A DNA stretch of 50,550 nucleotides from Bacteroidota bacterium (GTDB taxonomy: Bacteria > Bacteroidota > Bacteroidia > Chitinophagales > Chitinophagaceae). The position numbers and the translations under genes are program-made. This document shows positions 21,186 to 29,807 of this stretch, piece after piece. How positions within the stretch are numbered: the stretch's first letter is position 1; every line of letters begins with the position of its first letter. The stretch covers positions 1 to 50,550 of the forward strand of contig JABDFN010000003.1 in NCBI GenBank assembly GCA_013286485.1. The letters are read 5' to 3'. The notes below the pieces were generated by a model that made no database searches, was not told the origin of the DNA, and saw only the letters and a program-made list of their open reading frames with translations.

Positions 21186-21497
21186 TTGCTATTTTTATAT
21201 GTCATGTCTCAAAAAACTATACAAATGAGTGAAGCTAGTTGTTCTCATATATCAGCAATTAAAGAACTTAAACAGCCCAAAGAATATGTCTGCGAAGAAT
21301 GTATAAAAATTGGTAGTGATTGGATGCATCTGCGTACCTGCCAACAGTGTGGCGTTACTTTGTGTTGCGATCAATCCCCTAAAAAGCATATGACTGCTCA
21401 TTATCACCATACAAAACATCCTGTTGTTATATCTGCAGAGCAGGGTGAACAGTGGTTGTACTGTTATATTGATGATGAATTTACAGACTATGAATAA
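21186..21497 (+). CDS. UBP-type zinc finger domain protein
   Basis: 103 aa; CSH...CEECIKIGSDWMHLRTCQQCGVTLCCDQSPKKHMTAHYHHTKHPVVISAEQGEQWLYCYIDDEF matches the ZnF-UBP Cys/His pattern. Confidence 0.88.
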   Translation: MLFLYVMSQKTIQMSEASCSHISAIKELKQPKEYVCEECIKIGSDWMHLRTCQQCGVTLCCDQSPKKHMTAHYHHTKHPVVISAEQGEQWLYCYIDDEFTDYE

Positions 21498-21508
21498 ACA
21501 CCTGCCAA

Positions 21509-22438
21509 ATGCTTACTAACAGTCCATTACCGCCCTTGCCGCTGAATGAGTGGATAGAAACAAAGAAAACTTTGCATTTATATAGCCAGATAATAGGTAA
21601 AATAAAGCTGAAACTATACCCCTACAAAAATCATTGGTGGCATGCTGCATTATATATAAATGCGAGAGGGTTTGGCACTTCACCCTTACCCTATAAAGAC
21701 AAGTTAATAGAACTGAATTTTGATCTCTGCAAACATCAATTAATTATTACTACTACTCAAAGTGAAATAGAGGTAATAGAACTACACAATGGCTTATGTG
21801 TATCCCAATTTTACAAACAAGTATTTGATTCCCTTGCCAGGCTGCAGGTTGAGGTAAAGATATTGGCTAGACCATACGAGTTTGAAACGAATACTCCTTT
21901 TGCAGAAGACAATGAACACTGCACTTACAATAAGGAATATGTTTCGAGATTTTGGAAAGCTTATTCTTTTGCAGATGCCGTACTGAAAGAATTCAGTGGA
22001 AGGTTTATAGGCAAATGTTCTCCTGTTCATATGTTCTGGCATAGCTTCGATATTGCAGTTACCCGTTTTTCTGGTAAGCGCGCACCCGATATGCCGGGTG
22101 CAAATGCAGTAAATACAGAAGCCTACTCTCACGAAGTGATCAGCGCAGGTTTTTGGGCAGGTGACACTATTATACAAGAGCCTGCATTCTATTCCTATAC
22201 CGCCCCCCCGCCACAAGGATTAGAGTTGGAGCCATTGCTACCTGTAGGTAAAGCAAAATGGATTGAGCTCAGGGGCAGCCCCATGGCATTGCTTACTTAT
22301 GAAGATGTAAGAAGGGATGAAGATCCCAAAGCAGTTGTACTGGCCTTTCTTGAAAGTTCTTATCTCGCAGGTGCAAAAAAAGCAGGCTGGGATATGAATG
22401 CCTTCAAAGCAAAAACTAAAAATGCATCTTTATTTTAG
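21509..22438 (+). CDS. DUF5996 family protein
   Basis: 309 aa; PPLPLNEWIETKKTLHLYSQIIGKIKLKLYPYKNHWWHAALYINARGFGTSPLPY...MFWHSFDIAVTRFSGKRAP. Confidence 0.85.
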   Translation: MLTNSPLPPLPLNEWIETKKTLHLYSQIIGKIKLKLYPYKNHWWHAALYINARGFGTSPLPYKDKLIELNFDLCKHQLIITTTQSEIEVIELHNGLCVSQFYKQVFDSLARLQVEVKILARPYEFETNTPFAEDNEHCTYNKEYVSRFWKAYSFADAVLKEFSGRFIGKCSPVHMFWHSFDIAVTRFSGKRAPDMPGANAVNTEAYSHEVISAGFWAGDTIIQEPAFYSYTAPPPQGLELEPLLPVGKAKWIELRGSPMALLTYEDVRRDEDPKAVVLAFLESSYLAGAKKAGWDMNAFKAKTKNASLF

Positions 22439-22904
22439 GTGCGAACGCAACATCCACGCCATTTTTTTCATGCGCTTCCATCAGGCCGGTAATATAATCG
22501 CTGGTGCCCATATCGTCATATTTGTTGCCAATAGCATTGATATTGCCGCGTATAAATTCTATAATGCTGCTATGGTCTGCTGCTAACTCTTTTATAAAGC
22601 CTTTACTGTCATTTTTATTTTGGTTATTTTCTGACAGGTGAGTCAGCTGCAGGTAAGCTTTTAATGTAGCAGGGGCATAATGACCAATAGAGCGAATGCG
22701 CTCTGCGACACCATCCATTATATCATCCAGTTGCTCGTATTGCGATTCAAAGAACAAGTGCATGGCATGAAAATCCGGGCCTTCTACATTCCAGTGTGCA
22801 TTACGCGTTTTAGTGTAAAGCATAAATTCGTCTGCGAGCAATTGAGACAATACTGCTGCAACTGCTTTGCTGTTCTTATCAGATATTCCTATGTTGGCTT
22901 TCAT
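22416..22904 (-). CDS. dps: Dps family ferritin-like DNA-binding protein
   Basis: 162 aa; LLADEFMLYTKTRNAHWNVEGPDFHAMHLFFESQYEQLDDIMDGVAERIRSIGHYAPATL. Confidence 0.94.
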   Translation of the reverse strand: MKANIGISDKNSKAVAAVLSQLLADEFMLYTKTRNAHWNVEGPDFHAMHLFFESQYEQLDDIMDGVAERIRSIGHYAPATLKAYLQLTHLSENNQNKNDSKGFIKELAADHSSIIEFIRGNINAIGNKYDDMGTSDYITGLMEAHEKNGVDVAFAPKIKMHF

Positions 22905-23077
22905 TGTTTTTTATTTTGACATTAAAGATACTGAGGTTCTATCTATTAAAAATTTATTAAAACAATATAACCACATTTATTGCATGCTCTTTTTCTCACT
23001 GCCCTTTGAATTCATTTCCACGTTACTAACAAAATGCTATTTACACACGTCATATGAGTGTTGATACCCTCCTTACA

Positions 23078-23099
23078 AAGATTAAATTGCTTTAATCTT
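23078..23099. repeat. 9-bp perfect inverted repeat upstream of a T9SS gene
   Basis: AAGATTAAA TTGC TTTAATCTT. Confidence 0.6.
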
Positions 23100-23145
23100 A
23101 TATGTATTATTAATTCATATCGTTAACTTTAAAAAAATTATACAA

Positions 23146-24846
23146 ATGAAAAAAGTTACCTACTTGTCATTGTTGGTTATTCTATGCATTTTATCCGGTG
23201 CCTTTCAAGCCAATGCACAGACCATCAGCTTAACGGGACATACAATGTTCTCTAATTGCGATTCTCAAACTTTCCGTATACAAACCGACGCTTACACATC
23301 ATCTTTAAGAGTTATCACTTATTTTGGAGATGGTTCAAGCCGCACTGATACTTTTATTAATGGTGGTACGAACACAAGAACATATACTTCACATGCTTAT
23401 GCTACTTCAGGTGTTTATACTGTTAAGCATGTAATAACGGTTTCAGGAAGCCGGATAGATTCTGTTTCTTATTCCGATACGGTTAATATCTGCCATATTA
23501 TTTACTATACTTCTTATGTAGATAATAACAGCAATTGTATTTTAGATTCCGGCGATACTTACATGCCGCATTCATATTATGTAGAGATAGACTCTGCCGG
23601 TGTACCGGTAGATACAGATGCAGGTCCGTCATTTTACTATAATGTTCCGCACAGCACACCTACAGGTACCATTTATACATTTAAAAAGATCACGAATCCA
23701 GCAGGGTATGTATTTACCTGTCCTACTTCAGGGATCAAAGATGATACTATCAGTACAAGCCACGCAGGTTATGTGAAAATGGGCTTTGGCTGCGATACTT
23801 CTCATTTCGATTTGTATATATACGCATACATGTCTGCCGGCCTTTATGGTGCTTGCGCTCATGTATATGTTGTTAACAATAGTTGCACACCTAAGGCAGC
23901 GACTGTTACAATCAATTACAGCTCCAAATATTCTTATTCATATACTGTGCCTTCTACTTATTCGCCTACTACAGGAACAGGTACGCTTACTTATAGTGTA
24001 GGTACAGTATCTGCCGGCACTGCAAAGTATTTTACTGTGCATTTTTACCATTCAGGTACACTCACACTGGGTGATACAGTACATACTAAATGGACAGTTA
24101 CTCCTTTTGCAGGTGATGTGGATACAACCAACAATGTTCGCACACGTACAGATACGATCCGTTCTTCTTACGATCCAAACGAGAAGAGTGTAGAACCGCA
24201 GGGTTATGTGCACGCAGGTACGCCTTTGCAATATAGCATCGAGTTCCAGAATACAGGTAATGATACGGCCCACAATATTTATGTGTTGGATACTTTGTCT
24301 GACAACCTGGATGTAAACAGTTTACAGGTTCTTTCTGCTACAGCTCCGGAGGTTACTACAACCATGCAGGATGCTAGCGGGCATAATGTGGTAAAATTTG
24401 ATCTTCAAAATATCAACCTGCTCGACTCTGCTGCCAATTCAAATGCAAGCAGCGGCATGGTAGTATTTACAGTAAATACAAAAGCAGGGCTTGCCAATGG
24501 CAATAAAATAGATAATACTGCAAGCATCTATTTTGATGACAATCCACCAGTTAAAACCAATATGGTTGAAAACATTATTGGTATACCTGCTGGCGTTGCC
24601 ATTATGTCAAACATAAGTGATGTGTTGCTATATCCAAATCCTGCCCACGATGCGATCATAGTTAAAATGAAGGATGGTTTGTATAATGCACTTACTGTTA
24701 CCAATTTAATGGGACAAGTTTTATTGCAGCAAAATATTACGAACGCACAAACTAACATCAGCATCGGCACCTTACCTGCAGGCCTTTATATCATTACGCT
24801 AAAGGGTAGTGAAGGCATAAACGTTCAGAAGTTCCAGAAACTATAA
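23146..24846 (+). CDS. T9SS type A sorting domain protein with DUF7619/DUF11-like repeat domain
   Basis: 566 aa with signal peptide; SYDPNEKSVEPQGYVHAGTPLQYSIEFQNTGNDTAHNIYVLDTLSDNLDVNSLQV...YPNPAHDAIIVKM...LPAGLYIITLKGSEGINVQKFQKL. Confidence 0.9.
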   Translation: MKKVTYLSLLVILCILSGAFQANAQTISLTGHTMFSNCDSQTFRIQTDAYTSSLRVITYFGDGSSRTDTFINGGTNTRTYTSHAYATSGVYTVKHVITVSGSRIDSVSYSDTVNICHIIYYTSYVDNNSNCILDSGDTYMPHSYYVEIDSAGVPVDTDAGPSFYYNVPHSTPTGTIYTFKKITNPAGYVFTCPTSGIKDDTISTSHAGYVKMGFGCDTSHFDLYIYAYMSAGLYGACAHVYVVNNSCTPKAATVTINYSSKYSYSYTVPSTYSPTTGTGTLTYSVGTVSAGTAKYFTVHFYHSGTLTLGDTVHTKWTVTPFAGDVDTTNNVRTRTDTIRSSYDPNEKSVEPQGYVHAGTPLQYSIEFQNTGNDTAHNIYVLDTLSDNLDVNSLQVLSATAPEVTTTMQDASGHNVVKFDLQNINLLDSAANSNASSGMVVFTVNTKAGLANGNKIDNTASIYFDDNPPVKTNMVENIIGIPAGVAIMSNISDVLLYPNPAHDAIIVKMKDGLYNALTVTNLMGQVLLQQNITNAQTNISIGTLPAGLYIITLKGSEGINVQKFQKL

Positions 24847-24866
24847 AATCGATAAGCTTGTTATTT

Positions 24867-24900
24867 AAGTCCCTGCCATTTGGCAGGGACTTTTTATTTT
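24867..24900 (+). terminator. Rho-independent terminator
   Basis: AAGTCCCTGCC ATTT GGCAGGGACTT then TTTATTTT. Confidence 0.9.
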
Positions 24901-24936
24901 ATGCTATCATGATAAGCTATACCAGGCTGTTACTAC

Positions 24937-25335
24937 CTAATTCTCATGAAGAAGCATCCAAGATGTGCCAAATTTATCCCGCAGCATAGCAAAGCGTGAT
25001 GCGAAAAACGTTTGTTCCATCTTCATAAATATCTCACCACCTTCACTCAGCGATGCATACAATCTTTCTGCTTCCTCCGCACTATCTAAGCTAAGTGTAA
25101 GATAAGCGCTGCGCATAGGCTCAGCATTTGGAATATCTGCTCCCATAAGCACTGTTTCGCCAATTGCAATACGGCCATGAAGAATATCATTTTTTCTTTC
25201 AGCAGGAATATTGGCTGCGTCGGGCATTTCTGCAAAAGTGGACATCATAATGATCTTGCCGCCAAGATGCTCTTCATAAAAACTGAAAGCCTGTTTGCAG
25301 TTTCCTTTGTAATTGACATAAATATCTAGTTTCAT
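24937..25335 (-). CDS. VOC family protein (PhnB-like)
   Basis: 132 aa; MKLDIYVNYKGNCKQAFSFYEEHLGGKI...LRDKFGTSWMLLHEN. Confidence 0.9.
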   Translation of the reverse strand: MKLDIYVNYKGNCKQAFSFYEEHLGGKIIMMSTFAEMPDAANIPAERKNDILHGRIAIGETVLMGADIPNAEPMRSAYLTLSLDSAEEAERLYASLSEGGEIFMKMEQTFFASRFAMLRDKFGTSWMLLHEN

Positions 25336-25475
25336 CGTACTGTTTTTGTTGACGATACAAAATTCATACTAATTGCTGAATTGTATAGAGTGAGAATACG
25401 GCAAGATGGAGGGGTAGTTAGGACAATTTTTCAACATCATTAGAGCCCCGATCCGTTATTTACTTACTGCATACC

Positions 25476-26090
25476 TTACCGGTTATCATTATAATTCTCT
25501 TTTACCCCCGGTTTGTCGTTGGTGTATACAGTCTTACTTTTCAATTGCCCGCTTTCATAATATTCTTTATCCTCTCCATCTTCAAGGCCATTTACCATTG
25601 GGATCTCGCGTTTTAATTTTCCGCTGGCATAATATTGTTTCCATAATCCATTCATTTTGCCATTTGTGTAAGGCGTTTCTGCTTGCAGTATACCAGTTTC
25701 ATAATATTGTTTATGAAGGCCATTAGGCTGACCATTAGCAAGCGCTTCTTCACTCATTAACTGGCCACTCTCATAATACATCTTCTCTACCTTATCTGTT
25801 AGTTTGTTATTCACCCATATAGTTTTATAAAATAGTTTACCGCTCAAATAATATACGCTCCTTGTGCCATTATAAGCACCGGCTTTATACACTGTAAGGC
25901 TGTAATATTTTGCCTCTTTCATGTCATTTGTTTCAAGCGTATAATTATCCAGGTATTCAAGCCATTTACCATCTTTTTTGCCTTCAACTAACTTGTTGGT
26001 GGCATCTGCTTTATTTGTAAAGCCCTGGGCAAAAGCAGGCAGCCTTAAAAACGATAGGCCAATTAGTATAGAAATGAATAATGTTCTCAT
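25476..26090 (-). CDS. YwqK/MORN-repeat type protein
   Basis: 204 aa with signal peptide; repeated YY.SGKL/QL....NG..NGLHKQYYETG motifs. Confidence 0.82.
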   Translation of the reverse strand: MRTLFISILIGLSFLRLPAFAQGFTNKADATNKLVEGKKDGKWLEYLDNYTLETNDMKEAKYYSLTVYKAGAYNGTRSVYYLSGKLFYKTIWVNNKLTDKVEKMYYESGQLMSEEALANGQPNGLHKQYYETGILQAETPYTNGKMNGLWKQYYASGKLKREIPMVNGLEDGEDKEYYESGQLKSKTVYTNDKPGVKENYNDNR

Positions 26091-26196
26091 TATATATTTT
26101 TTTGTATGCTGTAAAGTACTTCTTTAGCGCAGGATATTCTTAACATTTTAAAGAAAAATATAATTTTTTGTTTTTAAAACGGTAGATTTATAGACC

Positions 26197-26760
26197 ATGG
26201 TAGCTGTTTTCATTTATTTCAGAAAGGTGTTTCGCTACATTATAGCATGTTTTATACTTCTTAGTTTAACCACATTTAGCGGTTGCAGCAAACTGGATAG
26301 TAGTCTTTCTCCTGCACGAAGCCTTGCCGGCACATGGAAATCTTTTGTACCTGTTACAGTATATTATATAACAAATTGCAATAACAGTTCGGTATATACT
26401 TATAAAACTTTTCAGTGCAAATTTACTTTTACAATAACTGCAATAGACGATAATAATGTTTCAGTTGATATAAGCGGAGATGTTTATAATGTTACAAATG
26501 ATAATTGTGGTGAATCTCCACCAATTGCAGGCGGGTTTCCTATTACTTTTTCCGGTAGGGTGTCAAGTTCTCAATTGATGCTGACTGATTATATTTATTC
26601 AAAAAATACTTCCGGTGCTATTGTGGCAGGAAATTATAATGTAGGCAGCTTTTCCTTTACAAGTAACATTTTAACAGGTGCAATTTACTGGCTTCAGTAT
26701 TATGATAGTTTTGATTGCATTGGCTGGAGTACAGACAAAATAAGTTTAACCAAACAATAA
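26197..26760 (+). CDS. hypothetical lipoprotein
   Basis: 187 aa; FILLSLTTFSGCSK lipobox. Confidence 0.6.
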   Translation: MVAVFIYFRKVFRYIIACFILLSLTTFSGCSKLDSSLSPARSLAGTWKSFVPVTVYYITNCNNSSVYTYKTFQCKFTFTITAIDDNNVSVDISGDVYNVTNDNCGESPPIAGGFPITFSGRVSSSQLMLTDYIYSKNTSGAIVAGNYNVGSFSFTSNILTGAIYWLQYYDSFDCIGWSTDKISLTKQ

Positions 26761-26803
26761 AAAATTTCGATTTACCAATTTTCTAATCTTTTAAAAATAT
26801 ACT

Positions 26804-27502
26804 ATGAGAGTCCTCAACGTTCTTTTTTTCTTATTATCCCCGGTGTTTGTGTTTGCACAGCAATACGAAGTAGGGATAGGATTTGGAGCGAGCATCAACA
26901 GCAAGCCCACCAATAATATGTATTTCAGGGGAGACCTGGTGGCGGCAAACTATGCAACGCAACTTACAGTACTGCGAAATTTAAAAGATGATTTCCAGGT
27001 TGGAATTGATCTGCACGTATTAGAATTGTCCCGCAGGTCAAGCATCGGCTATACAAATGATGGGTATAATATTGGGGCGGATCATAAAAAGATAGTGTAT
27101 GCTACCTATGCATCCTCTTTTTGCGCCGTAGTGAATAAGAAACTGTATATGGACGAAAACTATTTTTATTTTGGTGCAGGCATGGGATTGGCTATAGCCA
27201 GGAATAATTCTAAAACTTTACCTGTTGATGCTTCTTATGAAGCACCGGATGGTGGCTTTGGTTTAACCGTAGGGTTACAGGTAGGATACACGTTGAATTT
27301 TTCAAACAGGTTTGCATTAAATATGGAAATAGCGGCACGTTATTACGATCTTGATTATACCGCAGAAGCCCCGGTAGTAAGGCCATATACTAATATACAT
27401 TACAGGATAGTAGCTTATCCGGCTACGGTCGGTATCCGTTACAGGCTTGGTTATCAAAAGAAACTTGACCCCCAGACCGGGGAAACACAAATTGTAAAAT
27501 AA
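26804..27502 (+). CDS. outer membrane beta-barrel protein
   Basis: 232 aa with signal peptide; alternating aromatic/hydrophobic strands, GFGLTVGLQVGYTLNFSNRFALNMEIAARYY. Confidence 0.7.
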   Translation: MRVLNVLFFLLSPVFVFAQQYEVGIGFGASINSKPTNNMYFRGDLVAANYATQLTVLRNLKDDFQVGIDLHVLELSRRSSIGYTNDGYNIGADHKKIVYATYASSFCAVVNKKLYMDENYFYFGAGMGLAIARNNSKTLPVDASYEAPDGGFGLTVGLQVGYTLNFSNRFALNMEIAARYYDLDYTAEAPVVRPYTNIHYRIVAYPATVGIRYRLGYQKKLDPQTGETQIVK

Positions 27503-27582
27503 TATCACCGGGTCAGTCCCTGTTTATGGGCTAGTTGTTGCAATGACGGTTGATGTTTGTGTAGGGAGAATATTGCAACCTT

Positions 27583-27938
27583 GCGGAAGTAGAATTTCCG
27601 CTTTAGTTCCACAATCTTCCGCTTTGCTTCCGCATAAATAATTCGTAATATGGTTTACCAGCGTGGTTTTGAGCGTATGGGGTAGTGAATTACTTCCGCT
27701 TTTTCCTTTAAAAATTAAAAGCGGAAGCGGAAGTAAAATAACATCACTGTTCAAATAAGGGAATTTGTAATGTTCCGTTCCTCAAAAATATTTTATAAAC
27801 ATATATCCAATGTCCCACGATGTATCATCAATGTCGCATGAAAAAGATAAGATGTTTGATAGGGCCAATATGTCAAAGAACTTATTCAATTAGCTAATTG
27901 AAACCCATAACACATAATAATATGCTTATGAGCGGAAG
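27583..27938. repeat. cluster of GCGGAAG/CTTCCGC heptamers
   Basis: Exact copies at 27583, 27616, 27627, 27693, 27721, 27727, 27932 plus TTTCCGC at 27595; includes CTTCCGCTTTT(27693-27703)/AAAAGCGGAAG(27717-27727), an 11-bp perfect stem. Confidence 0.8.
27885..27902. repeat. 18-bp perfect palindrome
   Basis: TTCAATTAG|CTAATTGAA. Confidence 0.75.
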
Positions 27939-28091
27939 CAAGTTAATATTATTAACAAGGGGTTTCCAAATTTTTCTTTGAAAGGAGGTATAGAAAAATA
28001 TTATAGAAATAATGGGTTACCTTTTATTTGCCTCGCAGACGCTGTTCCATATCATCCTCGCCTATTTATTATTATTAATTTTTATATGTTA

Positions 28092-28117
28092 TTCCGATCC
28101 GAACGTTCGGATCGGAA
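28092..28117. repeat. 26-bp perfect palindrome with CCGAACGTTCGG core
   Basis: TTCCGATCCGAAC|GTTCGGATCGGAA. Confidence 0.9.
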
Positions 28118-28141
28118 CAAATGCGGATGAGTGGGGTTTTG

Positions 28142-28324
28142 TTAATCACTGTCGTCACCTAGCATATAAAACACTTCTCTAAAAGCTTTATCTACGAGAT
28201 TGCCCGGAAACTTTGTATTAATAATCTCATAAAGAATCCCATCAATTCTAATGGGAATGTTTTTAGTTATGGGTAAGGCATTTGCACTAGCCCCTGTCCC
28301 TAATAAGTAACTTACTTTAGTCAT
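28142..28324 (-). pseudogene. probable truncated N-terminus of a GxGASANALP (SIR2-like/Rossmann) protein
   Basis: 60 aa ORF MTKVSYLLGTGASANALPITKNIPIRIDGILYEIINTKF...; the N-terminal glycine-rich motif resembles the start of much longer SIR2-like proteins. Confidence 0.5.
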
Positions 28325-28379
28325 TTATTAAATATTTATAGCTAAGTTATAATTATATAAAAGTAATCCTTTTATATAA

Positions 28380-28411
28380 TTTGTCAAATTAATTGGATAT
28401 TCCTACCTTTG
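28380..28411 (+). promoter_or_regulatory. Bacteroidetes sigma promoter upstream of the Y-family polymerase
   Basis: TTTG (28380-28383), 20 nt spacer, TACCTTTG (28404-28411); matches TTTG/TAnnTTTG consensus. Confidence 0.7.
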
Positions 28412-28418
28412 TGGAGGA

Positions 28419-29768
28419 ATGGAGCAGGTAAGCACCACGGAAAGGCCTAAAAAACAGGAATACAGGGCCAATAGCGCCGATGCAAAGCACGGTTCGGTTG
28501 TCATGTACCTTGACATGAACAGCTATTTTGCCAGTTGCGAGCAGCAACTAAATCCAGAGCTGAGGAATAAACCTGTGGGGGTAATAACCTACGATAGCCC
28601 CAATGCCTGCATTATTGCCCCAAGCATGGAGGCCAAGAAATATGGTGTAAAAACAGGCATGCGCCTGGGAGAGGGCAGGCAGTTGTGCCCGCATATTATA
28701 CCTGTTACTACCAATCCTTACCAGTACCGCCGCATACATGTAAAGATCATGGAAATACTGCATAACTATTGCGATGATGTAATAGCACGCAGTATAGATG
28801 AGGCGGTGATGAACATGAGTAGCTATAAACTGGTGTATAAGGATATGCAGGAAGTGGGCAGAAAAATAAAAGCAGACATCAGCCGCGAATACGACTGGCT
28901 AAAATGCAGCATAGGCATTGCACCCAATTCTTTTCTCGCCAAGCTGGCCACCGAAATACAAAAGCCTGACGGGCTGGTAGAAATAACACCTGAGAATATA
29001 GATGAGAAACTAAGCAAGCTGCAATTGCAGGACCTGCCGGGCATAGCCAGCCGCAATGAAAGAAGATTGCAACTATGCGGTATTACTTCTCCCTTGCAAA
29101 TGCGGCATACCAGCGAGGCACTGCTGAGAAAGGCATTTGGCGGTGTGGTAGGCAATTTCTGGTATCGCCGTTTGAATTTTGGTGAGATAGACCTGTATGC
29201 ACATGAGAACAGAAATATGAGTGCTATGCGCACGGTGAGCCGCGAACAGAGAGAAAACAAAGCCACACTGGAAGCCATGCTGGTAGCACTCTGCACCAAA
29301 CTGGAACAGCGTATGGTGAAGCAGGATATTTTTTGCAGGGACGCCAGTTTTTTTATCCGCTACCGCGACAGCACAGGCTGGGATACCAAAGTGCGCTTTC
29401 AGCAACCCGTGCAGGATGGATTGGAACTGCGCCGCTACCTGGTGCAGCAGATAGAAATGTTTGAACGCAGCAGGAACACGACCATGTTCAATAAGAACAC
29501 ACAAAGCCTGGGCGTGGCTATTGGCAGTTTTATGAGCGGCGGAAACCTGCAGTATAGTTTGTTTGACAACCGTATGAAACAAGATGTGGTGCGCAAAGCG
29601 ATGTATAATATAAAAGATAAGTACGGCAGAAATATAGTGCGCAAGGGCGTGGAAATGCTTGACCCTTATGTAATGAAAGACGCTATAGGCTTCGGTTCTG
29701 TAAAAGATATGGGTAATGGAATAGATGGGGAGATCGTTAATAAATATATGCTGGAGGAAGACTTTTGA
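28419..29768 (+). CDS. Y-family (DinB/UmuC-like) DNA polymerase
   Basis: 449 aa; VMYLDMNSYFASCEQQLNPELRNKPVGV, ARSIDEAVMNMSSY, SIGIAPNSFLAKLATEIQKPDGLVEI, LPGIASRNERRLQLCGI; putative clamp motif QYSLFDN. Confidence 0.93.
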   Translation: MEQVSTTERPKKQEYRANSADAKHGSVVMYLDMNSYFASCEQQLNPELRNKPVGVITYDSPNACIIAPSMEAKKYGVKTGMRLGEGRQLCPHIIPVTTNPYQYRRIHVKIMEILHNYCDDVIARSIDEAVMNMSSYKLVYKDMQEVGRKIKADISREYDWLKCSIGIAPNSFLAKLATEIQKPDGLVEITPENIDEKLSKLQLQDLPGIASRNERRLQLCGITSPLQMRHTSEALLRKAFGGVVGNFWYRRLNFGEIDLYAHENRNMSAMRTVSREQRENKATLEAMLVALCTKLEQRMVKQDIFCRDASFFIRYRDSTGWDTKVRFQQPVQDGLELRRYLVQQIEMFERSRNTTMFNKNTQSLGVAIGSFMSGGNLQYSLFDNRMKQDVVRKAMYNIKDKYGRNIVRKGVEMLDPYVMKDAIGFGSVKDMGNGIDGEIVNKYMLEEDF

Positions 29769-29807
29769 CAATGTGCAAATTGAATGTGATGGAATAAAAA
29801 TGGTTCC

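Noticed and set aside
25476-26090. Toxin-antitoxin system (YwqK-type genes are often labelled 'antitoxin')
   Set aside because: No toxin partner nearby; the protein is a secreted MORN-like repeat protein and the antitoxin label is not supported.
27524-27754. 76 aa - strand ORF across the GCGGAAG cluster
   Set aside because: Low-complexity, driven by the heptamer repeats (LLPLPLLI); no family resemblance seen. Could be revisited by BLASTP.
27583-27938. CRISPR array
   Set aside because: Repeat unit is only 7 bp, occurs in both orientations with irregular spacing, and no cas genes are nearby.
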